From assembly GCA_019188255.1 (NCBI GenBank), contig JAETXT010000001.1, positions 4,216,001 through 4,280,000 on the forward strand: a stretch of 64,000 nt of DNA. The letters are read 5' to 3'. Position numbers and translations under genes: made by a program. A model generated the notes under the pieces. That model was not told where the DNA came from and made no database searches. It worked only from the letters and a program-made list of their open reading frames with translations. This document shows, in pieces, positions 44,471 through 53,899 of this stretch. Numbering within the stretch: the stretch's first letter is position 1; every line of letters begins with the position of its first letter. Source of the DNA: Verticillium longisporum. Its lineage: Eukaryota > Ascomycota > Sordariomycetes > Glomerellales > Plectosphaerellaceae.

Positions 44471-45652
44471 CTACTCGCCGTTCTTGGGAGTACCTTGGGG
44501 CTGCTTCTCAAGTTTCTTATCAGGGACCTGGTGTCCTTGGTCGGAGTCTGGCTTCTGGTCCTTGGGCTTCTCAGCCTCCTTTGTCTTTGGGCCAGTCTTG
44601 GGCTCCGTCTTCTTCGGTCCCTCATCCTTCCTAGGGTGCTCCGGCTTCTTGGGGTGCTCTGGCCTCTTGGGATGCTCTGGCCTCTTAGGATGCTCTGGCC
44701 TCTTGAGGTGTTCTGGCTTCTTGGGGTGTTCTGGCTTCTTGTGGTGCTTAGGCTTGGGGTTCTTCGGGTGCTCCGGCTTTTTGGGGTGCTTAGGCTTGGG
44801 GTTCTCGAGACTCTTTGGGTGCTCTGGCTTCTTGGGGTGCTCTGGCTTCTTGGGGTGCTCTGGCTTCTTGGGATGTTCCGGCTTCTTAGGATGCTCTGGC
44901 TTCTTGTTGTGCTTAGGCTTGGGGTTCTTGGGATGCTCTGGCTTCTTGGGATGCTCTGGCTTCTTGGGGTGCTCTGGCTTCTTGGGGTGCTCTGGCTTCT
45001 TGGGGTGCTCCGGCTGTTTGGGATGCGCCGGTTTCTTCGGGGGCGTAGCCTTGTTCTGATGCTTGGGCTTTTCGGGTCGTTTCGGCTCTCCACGGTGCTC
45101 TGTCTTGGGCTTATCGTGGTGCTTGGACTTGCTAGGATGTTTGCGATCCTTCGGGTGCTTCTTCTTTGGCTTGTCGTGGTGGTCCTTAGACTTATGCTTA
45201 TCGCCGTTCGTCTTTTCATGCTTCTTAAGGCCCTTCTTCTTGTCGTGCTTGTCATTGTCCTTCTTGCCGTGCTTTTGTTTTTGTCGAGGAGGGTTTCGCA
45301 CTTCAGCAGATGGATTGACAGATTCAGCTGCATCGCTGACCCCCATCTTCGTCACATCCTTGCCCTTCCTTCCTTTGCCTTTCTTCGACGTCTTCTCCTT
45401 GATCGTCTCTTTTACCTTCTCCACAGGAGCCTTCTCCTTCTCAACGACTGGCACCATGGCGCTGTATTTCTTCGCTGAGCGGCACATGCCAAGACAGTCG
45501 GTGGTAGTCGTACATCCTGCAGCAATCGGGACGCAGACCCAACCCTTGCCGCAGTCAGGTTTGGCGAGAGTTCGACAAAACTGGTGCTTGGGCATGGCGA
45601 GTGCCGTGGGCAGGATGAGGGCAGCGCCCGCAAGAAGGGCCCCAAGCTTCAT
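44471..45652 (-). CDS. secreted Cys-rich domain plus (PEHPKK)n repeat protein
   Basis: 393 residues in one exon. A signal peptide (MKLGALLAGAALILPTALA) is followed by a small domain with six cysteines (residues about 26-57) ending TTTDCLGMC, a spacing seen in many small secreted fungal proteins. The remaining 330 residues are extremely rich in K, P, H and E: a basic linker with clusters of KH/KD, then about 25 hexapeptides of the type PEHPKK with variants PKPKHNK and PEHLKR. The tail is acidic to neutral. Such a strongly basic proline-rich chain should be extended and could bind wall polysaccharide, nucleic acid or metal; none is proven. The repeat number probably varies between strains. The GC-rich opposite strand shows a Leu/Trp/Gly-rich shadow frame that is not a gene. 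Confidence 0.85.
   Translation of the reverse strand: MKLGALLAGAALILPTALAMPKHQFCRTLAKPDCGKGWVCVPIAAGCTTTTDCLGMCRSAKKYSAMVPVVEKEKAPVEKVKETIKEKTSKKGKGRKGKDVTKMGVSDAAESVNPSAEVRNPPRQKQKHGKKDNDKHDKKKGLKKHEKTNGDKHKSKDHHDKPKKKHPKDRKHPSKSKHHDKPKTEHRGEPKRPEKPKHQNKATPPKKPAHPKQPEHPKKPEHPKKPEHPKKPEHPKKPEHPKNPKPKHNKKPEHPKKPEHPKKPEHPKKPEHPKKPEHPKSLENPKPKHPKKPEHPKNPKPKHHKKPEHPKKPEHLKRPEHPKRPEHPKRPEHPKKPEHPRKDEGPKKTEPKTGPKTKEAEKPKDQKPDSDQGHQVPDKKLEKQPQGTPKNGE
44630..45045 (-). repeat. coding minisatellite, 18-bp unit (PEHPKK)
   Basis: Tandem 18-bp units encoding Pro-Glu-His-Pro-Lys-Lys. Some adjacent units are identical and others differ at third codon positions, which indicates recent unit duplication together with selection or drift. 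Units reading PKPKH(N/H)KK interrupt the array at three places. The copy number never breaks the frame because the unit is a multiple of three. Confidence 0.85.
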
Positions 45653-47342
45653 GGTGGTCGAATGTAATGATGAACAAGGGTGTTAGGATGGTCTTGATAG
45701 CACCACAAGATGTGAAGTTGCAATGAGGGTTTCTTGGGAAGCAGGGAGCCACCATCTTATGTAGACGATATTCAATTGCTATGATCGGAAGCGGCCTCTC
45801 AATTAGTTCGTGACACTATATGTAGTGGAAAGTGGTTTTTCTTTTCTGAAGCCTGCTCGCAACCTTACCAAGCCTGAGCGTCGCAACTTCCAGGTCTCTG
45901 CATAAACGGCTGAACTCAACTCGACGACCTCACCCGCAATCGCCATGATCCGGAACGGCCACCTTTCGAGTGGCGCACTACTCTCAGTTAGGATGTCAAT
46001 GGTTCTATCCGAAATGCAAAATGCCTTGGACTTATGCGGTGCTTCAGCATAGACTTACTCCAGCATGATGTTTCTTTTGCATGTGAGTGAGGATATTAGA
46101 CGTGGCCCGTGGTTGCAAGGCACGCCCACTCCGGAATGCAATCAAGGTTCGATGTTACATTTGGTGAGATGCCTTCGAACTTTTTACCCGCTGCACATAC
46201 ATTTTGAAAGGCGCTTATGGGAGATAGTGCCTGAGTTTCGTCTCATACCGCAGCTTCCTGGATTCGCATCTTAAACATAGCTTTACAGGACAACACCACG
46301 GTGGACATATCTTTCAATTTTATTGCCTATAATATGAGATGGCTATCATACCGAGAAGGTAGATTCAGTATCCCTATTAGTTTCCCGAATTTGCAGTGGA
46401 TGGCGACAAATTTCAAACCTTTGACGCCTCACGAATCGCAAACTCAGCATACGTGGGCACTGAAGTTCGGCCGTGTTCACAGTTAATTTACCTGTGGCGC
46501 TACAGTGCCTTGAGCATTGGATCAGTATCTGGTGAGCCCCGGCAAATGGTCATCTCCAGCGTGTTGTTGGTGTCATTGATAGCAGGACATGAAGGACTTC
46601 CTTTTATACGAAGTTTACCAACGAGAGGAGGAGCAAGCCTCAGTCACCAGCCTAGGCAGGCTTGTGAACGTTCGACGATGAGACCCATCAGCTGAAGAAA
46701 TTGTCACCTGCATAAGTCGATCATCCCTCAAATCCGTACCTAGCGCCCTAAAGCACACATGCCGAGGACGTCACAACATGCGACCACACGTCCAGGGTCC
46801 AGGGATCTCAATACTCATTCATACCGGAGACCAACTCTGCCCGGCCGATCACAGCAGCGCCGACCCCGCACCCGGCCGAACGAATGAGCGCCAACGCCGC
46901 CCCCACGTGAATGTCCGATTCCGAGGCCCCGCGCCGGTCGCCTCTTCTGGGTAACCTCACATGCAAACTCGCTCTAGTTGGCGTCGCATATCGGGCGAAA
47001 GCCTACCGTGGTTGCGTGGGAGACGCTGTGATCGTCACGACGCCTGTTGCTTGTTCCTATTTCCCGCGGTGGTACTGTGACACAGTCGGTAGGCTGCATC
47101 TTGCGTCGCCGAGACGGGCGAAAACCATGATGATCTTCGCTACAAGTCGTTCGGATGAGCTGGGAGCGAGCCACGTGCTTGAACGGACACGATCGTCAGG
47201 GACACCTCAATGCAGGCCAAGGCCCAGGTCGTTGAAATGACCCCTCAGACCCTCAAGAGAGCCAAACCATAAGTACCGCGACCGCCATGCGATCTCATCA
47301 TCGAGACATGCTCAGGAGCAGCGGCCGCAGCCCACAGCAGCA
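45653..47342. other. intergenic, no gene seen
   Basis: About 1.7 kb between divergent genes (repeat protein on minus, phosphatase-fold enzyme on plus). Frames at 46065-46274, 46396-46695 and 46911-47240 have no domain or signal peptide. Confidence 0.4.
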
Positions 47343-48284
47343 ATGAAGGCAACAGTCCTCCTGGCGTCCGGCCTCCCGGCCCTCGCAGCCTCGAAGATCA
47401 TAGACTTCACCCCGCGCCTCATATCCTATAACATCCGCTGGGCCGTCCCCATCGTCCTCCCCCCGGAACCCGCCTGGTCCGACCGCCTCCCGTCCCTGGC
47501 ATCCCAGCTCTTCCACGAGACCGCCGGCCGCCCGACGTCCCTCATCTGCCTGCAGGAAGTCCTCGCGACGCAGCTCGCCGACATCAAATCCGCCCTCGGC
47601 ACCCCAACTTGGTCCTCCGTCGGCGTCGGCCGCGACGACGGCGCCGAGGGCGGCGAGTTCTCGCCGATCCTCTTCCGGCCCGACGCCTACGAGCTCCTTA
47701 ACAGCTCGACGCGGTGGCTGTCGCCGACGCCCGAAGAGCCGGGCAGCAAGGGGTGGGACGCGGCGCTGCCCCGCGTCGTGACGACAGCGACGCTACGGGA
47801 CCGCCGGAGCGGCGCACCGCTGACGTACATGTGCACGCACTTTGACCACATTGGCCAGAGGGCGCGCGTCGAGTCGGCGAAGCTGCTCGTGCGGTTCGCG
47901 GAGGAGGCTGCTGCTGTGGTGTTGGACGGTGCGGATGGCGAGGAGACGCCAGTTTTCTTGGGTGGCGACTTGAACAGTACGCCGGAGAACCCTGCGTATC
48001 TGGAAATGGTTGCTGAGGGGAACTTTCACGATGCGAAGGATGTTGTGGATCCGAGACGTATTCATGGGCATCTCAACACCTTTACAGGGTTTTCGGATAA
48101 CCGGCGTGGGCGGTCGCGCATTGATCATGTGTTTGTCTGGAGGCCTGAAGTCCGGGACATGGAGCTGCTCAACTACGGCGTCGTGGAGAACAAGTTTGAT
48201 GACAATCTTTGGATATCGGATCATCGTCCCGTCATTGTCGATGTCAACTTTGCAGTCAACAAAACGTGTGTGGAGCGCAGCTAG
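47343..48284 (+). CDS. secreted endonuclease/exonuclease/phosphatase family protein
   Basis: 313 residues, no intron. A signal peptide (MKATVLLASGLPALAASK) precedes a full EEP domain: ISYNIRW (motif with Asn), CLQEV (catalytic Glu), TYMCTHFDH, GGDLNSTPENP (Asp/Asn pair), SRIDHVFVW and SDHRPVIVD (terminal Asp-His). All catalytic positions of the DNase I/exonuclease III-like fold are present. Secreted fungal members hydrolyse phosphodiesters or phosphomonoesters; whether this one acts on nucleic acid, inositol phosphate or a lipid is open. The coding region has strong third-position GC. It is convergent with subtilase 2, with only 86 bp between the stop codons. Confidence 0.9.
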   Translation: MKATVLLASGLPALAASKIIDFTPRLISYNIRWAVPIVLPPEPAWSDRLPSLASQLFHETAGRPTSLICLQEVLATQLADIKSALGTPTWSSVGVGRDDGAEGGEFSPILFRPDAYELLNSSTRWLSPTPEEPGSKGWDAALPRVVTTATLRDRRSGAPLTYMCTHFDHIGQRARVESAKLLVRFAEEAAAVVLDGADGEETPVFLGGDLNSTPENPAYLEMVAEGNFHDAKDVVDPRRIHGHLNTFTGFSDNRRGRSRIDHVFVWRPEVRDMELLNYGVVENKFDDNLWISDHRPVIVDVNFAVNKTCVERS

Positions 48285-48370
48285 TCAAATGGACAGAGTC
48301 ATGAGTATCAAGAGTCTATTATCTCTCGTCTACAAATATCATGACATTGTATCCTTCATATCACATCCCT

Positions 48371-51300
48371 CTAGTACTTGCCCGTGACGGTGATCTCAGG
48401 CGCCTGGAACACGTCCCAGTTGTCCGAGGCCTCGGGGTTTCCGAACGGCTTCAGCGTAGCGAAGCGGATGTGATACTTGCCCTCGGCAATCTGGCTTCCG
48501 TTACCCAGCCTGCCGAACCAGTAGTAGCGGAAGAACTGCGCGGTGTTCTCCGCGTTACGGTAGATGTCCGTGACGGGGAAGGTGAAGGTCTGATTGGGGT
48601 TGTGGAAGACAGGGTTGAAGACTTCAACCGAGGCAGCACCAGCCCAAGCCGCGGCGGGACCGATGTAGCCGTTCTGGCCCTCGACAGGAGGGTACTTCCA
48701 GTTGCGCTCCCTCCAGCCAGCCTCGTAGATCTGTACAGGCCAGTCAGTAAAAGTCTCAGCAAGAACAACACGAGTACAACATACATCGAAGCGAACCTGG
48801 CGCGAGCCCCAAATGAGCTTGCTGAAGATCTTGGGGAAATCCTGGGCACCAACGCTTAGGTCAAAGGAGTACCTGGAACTGTTAGCAGAAGTCAAATGGA
48901 TGAGCCAAGCAGTACATACGAAGCCTTCTGAGCGATGGGGGTGTTGCTGACGCCCGAGTACGACAAGGGGAAGCCGGACTGGTAGATGGGGTCGGACTGG
49001 CGCTTAAGATCGGCACCGAGGCCAAGGAAGGGAACGGAGAGGCGCTCGCCGTTGCTGCCAACAACAAAAACCTTGCCACCGTATAGAGGCAGAGCCGAGG
49101 CGTTCCAGCCAAGGGTGTCGGGGTTGCGGAAGTTGACGCTAACGGTCTTGCTCTCGCCGGGCTTCAGGGTGAAGTCGCGGGGCAGGCTGATGCCAACCTC
49201 AAGCTTCTTGGGACGCAGCTCAGCGAAGCTCTTGAGACGGCGGGTGAAGCCACCGGTGACGGTGGGGAGGTAGCCGAGAGAGTCGACACCGGCGCCGTGT
49301 TCGTACGAGAGAGCGTACTCGATAGTCTGCTTGCCCTCGTTCTTGACGGTGATGTCGTGGTAGCGGTTGAAGTAGCGCGTGTCGTTGAGCTCAATCTTGT
49401 CGAAGCGCAGGAGGGTATCGTAGTTGACGACCTTCCAGGCGTTGATGAGACCGCTACCGACCTGAGCAGGGGGCAGGGAAGTTGTAGTCAAGAGCGGAGC
49501 CGTCAGACCAGGGCACAGAGACACCGCTGGAGATGATGCGCTCGCTGAGTTCCTTGGCGAAGCCGTTGCCGTGCTTTGAACGACCGCCATGAGCACTGAT
49601 CCAGAGAGCAGCAACACCAGCGACGTAAGGGCAGGCCATCGAGGTGCCACTGATGGTGTTGTAGCCACCATCAAACCACGCACTGAAGATATCGCCGCCA
49701 GGACCGCCAACATCGGGCTTGAACTGGAGGTCGTAGGTGGCACTCCACGAGGTGAAGATGCTAGGGCGGCCACCAGCATCGTAGTCGATGGCAACGACCT
49801 GCTCGGGGTTGATGGAGAAGTCGGCCGTAACATTGCCACCAGCCTTGATGGTGTTGACGATGGCGACGCCAGCATCGGCGCTGATGGCGGCAATCAGGGC
49901 GGGGGAGGTGGCGTCGAAAGGAGGCTTCTGCAGGGTGCCCTCGTTGTTGTAGATCAGGACATACTTGGCGCCGGCGGCAGCAAGGTTCTGCTGCTTGACG
50001 GTGTAGGCACAGCTGCCGCGCCTCACAAGAGCGACAACGTTGGAGAAGTCGCGGCCGGTGAGAGGAGAGCAGGCGTCGTCGGCAACAGCAGTATTGAGCG
50101 TGACGGGGACAATGGGCCAGTCAACGACAGAGGGGGAACGTTCGATGAGGCGGGAATGTATCCGGCCCTGGTTTGGTTGACCTTGCCGTCGAGGCTGAAG
50201 ATGACCTCGAAGGGCGTGGCCGGGAAGACCTCGTTGCGAATGGACGCAACAGCGACGACGTTGCGACCAGAACCGCCTGAAGTGCCGAAGAAGGCACCAG
50301 CGGCACCGCTGTTGCCGGCGGAGATGGTGACGACAACGCCATCCTCAACCAAACGAGAGGCGACAACAGCCCAGGCATTCTCAGCCCAGCCGTTGGTGCC
50401 TCCAATACTGGCAGTGATAATATCGACCTAACAATGTCAGCGGAGCTACATCACTATGGGCAATAGTTACGTACACCATCCTCATACGCACGGAGGAAAG
50501 ACTCGATCAGAGTGGCCGAGTCGGTGGAGGGCTAAGACGAGTCAGCGTCAATCCATCTTCGCGTCACAGGGCCAGCTTCACGTACGGACTGGGAGAAGAC
50601 CTTGTAGGCGTAGAGGGTAGCCTCAGGCGCAACACCCTTCCAGCTACATTTGGTCAGCGTTTTCCTTCTTCCAGTGGAGCAAATTGTGAGGCATCGTACT
50701 ATTCGGTGGAGCCGGCAATGATGCCAGCAACGTGGGTGCCGTGACCGCTGAAGTCGTTCGGGTCTTGGTCGGGCTCCTTGGGGGTGGTGGGCCAGACTAG
50801 TATTGACAATTAATACAGCATCCAGAAGACGTGTCGATGACCAACTCACTTCCGTCGCCAACCAGATCGTAGCCGCCGGCAACCTTGAAGCCGGATCCGA
50901 AGCCCTTACCAAGCTGCACACCGTCAGCAATTGTCTTCTCAGCTTGAGTTCTCTTCACGCACAGCATTGTGGTTGTAGGCAATACCAGTATCAACGACAC
51001 CGATCTTGACGCCCTTGCCGAGGATGCCCTGCTCGTGGAGCTTGTCGACACCGGTAGCGATGTGCGGCGTGTACTCAATGGCCTTGGCGTCGTCGCTGAA
51101 ACCCTGGTGGACCTCAAAGGACGGGAGGTCGACCTTCTCGTTGAGCCAGACGTTCTTGACCTCAGGCAGCCTCAGGAGGCTGTCCAAGTTGTAGGACTCG
51201 GTCTCGACGCTGACGCCGGAGAAGATGTCCGACTCAAATGTCTTGACGACGGTGATGTCGTCGGTGGACTCGAGGCTAGCCTGGCGCCTGCGCAGAGAGC

Positions 51301-51492
51301 TCTGGTACGGATCAGCGGGGGCTCACGGCCACGGTCACTGACGTGATGGTTCCTTACACGGCTGTACTCAATGATGTAGCTCTTAGCAACGTACTCCCGG
51401 TTGTCCTCGGCGGTGTCAAGATCGAGGCGGCGCTCGAGGGCAAGGGCGCCCCGTGCCAGGGGCAGAGCCAGAAGCAGACTGTTCACACGCAT
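48371..51492 (-). CDS. subtilisin-like serine protease 2 (S8, Vpr-type), 9 exons, two frame breaks in G/C runs
   Basis: Exons on the minus strand: 51358-51492, 50963-51301, 50850-50913, 50700-50796, 50586-50643, 50475-50531, 48920-50427, 48785-48878 and 48371-48730; about 903 residues. Signal peptide, propeptide, Asp149 in GVVDTGIAYN, GHGTHVAG and SGTSMACPYVAG give a complete triad; PA and Fn3-like domains follow. The large exon has two breaks: at the G5 run 50132-50136 (plus strand), where one more base is needed, and at the G5 run 49469-49473, where two more or one fewer base is needed. Together they restore the final phase, so either sequencing error or two compensating indels is possible. 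It has six introns that subtilase 1 lacks. Its start is 1.3 kb from the MULE-2 end. Confidence 0.85.
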
Positions 51493-52828
51493 GGCGATGG
51501 ACTGGACTGAGAAGTCTCGTATAGTATCGCAGCTGAGAGCCTGACGATCACAGGATCGCTGCAGATCACGGGCGCGCGTGCTGGATTAAATAGCAGCGTG
51601 TACTCGGGCAGCAGCCTCGGCGGCGGGCGTCGGAAGAACATCCATCGACGACCCCTGCTCCCACCCCATCTTCGCGCGTCTTTCGCAAAACCAAAGACGT
51701 GATGCGATGACTCGTTCTCGCCTGTGCTACCGACACCGCAGGTCGAGCTCGTGTTGGCTCGAGACGCAAGGAATACAACGCGCCGTTAGGAGAGGGGCCA
51801 TGTCGCGTGCTGCTGGACAGGCATAGCGTCAACGCAGAGGGGTGCAGAGGTTGGCGGGCACGAGAGACCTGCCAAGCCTGGCGATGGTCGTTGAGCTTCC
51901 TTGTTGGCACAAGCCAAAGGGGTCCCGGGTCGGTAGAGCCAATAAGCCAGATCGGGTGCGTGCCGGATGCCACTGTAAACATTGTCGACCTGCCGAGTTG
52001 AGCGAAAGCGCCGCAGCGGATGCCGGAGGTCCCAGGGCGCACTAGGGCCCGAGGGCATAGTGCAAGAGGGCCCGGGTGGCGTCCATCTCATCTTTTGAGT
52101 TGGGGGGAAGATGGGCGGCCTTATCAGCGAGGGTAGGGATCTGGAGGAGGGGGCGACGCCAGGCCTGATCAGGCTTCTGGAATGGCAAGTGGATAGTGGC
52201 GGCCTGCAGCGTCGCATCGGACCGGGGAGCGCGCGGGGTGGGGAGGCTCTGAGCGCGAGGCCAGAAGGTGCATGCTGTGCATCGTCCTGCCGTTTTCCCT
52301 CTGGGGCGATATCACGACAGACAGGCTGCGTCTTGCGACGGCGTGCTCATTGGTTGTCTTGTTCGTAGCGTTCCAAGCCTGTGCGGGAGAGGCGTAGGGA
52401 GGAGATGTTCCTGGGCACTTGGCTCCACTCTCGTTCTAGGCTGTGGGCACCTGGATGACTCCGTCGCGGAGCCGTCGTCTCTTCTCGTGAGAAGCCAGGG
52501 TTAGGTATTTCGGCGCCGCCCGACGGTGCCTGGACCGTTTCTGGTGGTCATCATTTCCGATAGCAGCTGAGAAGCGCAGGACGATGCGCGAGGCGTGAAG
52601 CTTGATGCATGAGGCGCGAGGCGAACGATGGGGCGATGGATAACCGGCACCACGATGCAGACGACAGGGTGAAGTGGTTCGGAGAAGAGGAAAGAGAAGG
52701 CTTCTCAGCAGCCGAGGGGACAAGAAAGGCAAGTTCGTTTGTCGTGGGGTGGCGCCTGACCAAGAATATCCCCGATTCATAGGGTTGCAGCCACTATTCT
52801 TTGCCCTGTCATTGCTACCTATGCCCAG
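51493..52828. other. intergenic between subtilase 2 and the second repeat island
   Basis: Promoter side of subtilase 2. GC-rich frames (51566-52042, 52436-52912 and others on both strands) overlap each other and lack domains. Host-like composition persists into the first ~90 bp of the MULE-2 terminal repeat. Confidence 0.4.
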
Positions 52829-52937
52829 AGGACGGTTATTTGTTCGGCCCTTGTTAGTTATTTGCTCTGCCCAATAGGGGTAAAGCCACAGAAGACAGGG
52901 GGGAAGCCACAAATACAGCTCTACTACTAAAATTAGC
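52829..52937 (+). repeat. MULE-2 terminal inverted repeat (5' end)
   Basis: About 108 bp. It retains CCACAG, AGACAGG and CCACAAATACAGC where the MULE-1 copies read TATAAT and TACGAATATAGC, so it preserves the pre-RIP sequence. Confidence 0.8.
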
Positions 52938-53159
52938 TATAGTAACTATATACCTATCCTCGTCTTATATACCTTTAAGTCTCTCAATGAATTCCGAGCT
53001 AAAGACTAGCTATAACTAGCTAATAGATTAATATAGGGCTAGTTAATAGCCCCCTAAGGCTCTATAGTTATTCTACCTATCTATTAAATTATTAATACCC
53101 TTAAATATAATAATAGTATTAAATATACTTATTTTAAGCCTTCTAGATATTATTAATAT

Positions 53160-53448
53160 TATTAAACTAATATTAGGGAATCGCTAAGAGTAGTAATTAC
53201 TATATAGGATTTACTAATATAGTAATTACTAGGGCTAGGATTTATAGCTCTTAGGAGTATATAATTTATAGCTTATATAATTAGTAAATTAGATAGGTAT
53301 ATCTAATTTATATAAATAATAGTAATTTAGAGAAATAGTATTAATAATTATTATAAATCTTATATTACCTATTCTATTTATTTAGAGCTCTTAGGTATAG
53401 CTAAAGTAATAAATTAGGGTTTATATAAATAGTAAAGCCCTCTTAATA
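53160..53448 (+). repeat. copia copy C 5' LTR
   Basis: 289 bp, starting TATTAAACTAATATTAGG and ending CCCTCTTAATA. Preceded by the AATAT duplication. Confidence 0.9.
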
Positions 53449-53899
53449 TTAATTAATATTATATTTAATATAATATAGAATAGCTAGAGCTAGAGAAGTT
53501 AAGGTCGATCCTATAAATAGTAAATTTATTATATATAAGCTTATCGATTACGCTTTATAAGTAATCGTAAGAATACTATTTACTTTAAGTATTTTAGGAC
53601 TCTTATAAGAGCTTAATAATAGAGAAACCCTTTATTATATAATCTATAGGAGTACTATCTATTTTAAGTATCTTAGAACTCCTATATTTAAGATTACTAT
53701 TTAAGCTATATTATTAGCTATTAACCTTTATGAACGAAGCTCTATAGAATAATTAATTAGCTATAATAGAGCTTTAATAAAATTAATAATAATAAGCTCC
53801 TCGGATTATAATAATAGCTCTATAATAGAGCTAGAGAACGCTAAAAAGATATAATAGGAGTTCGATAATATTCTAGAAGAATTTAATATATTATATTTA

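Noticed and set aside
44630..45045. CRISPR-like or regulatory tandem array
   Set aside because: The 18-bp units are contiguous without spacers and keep an open coding frame; it is a coding minisatellite.
44453..45478. Plus-strand 341-codon frame rich in Leu, Trp and Gly opposite the repeat protein
   Set aside because: It is the antisense shadow of the PEHPKK array. The minus-strand frame has a signal peptide and cysteine domain.
31896..52828. Inversion of the gene block by recombination between the two inverted MULEs
   Set aside because: An inversion would swap the target duplications. Comparing the left flank of MULE-1 with the reverse complement of the MULE-2 left flank gives no match, so there is no support for it.
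51566..52912. Several GC-rich frames on both strands between subtilase 2 and MULE-2
   Set aside because: They overlap on both strands without any domain; high GC lowers stop-codon frequency.
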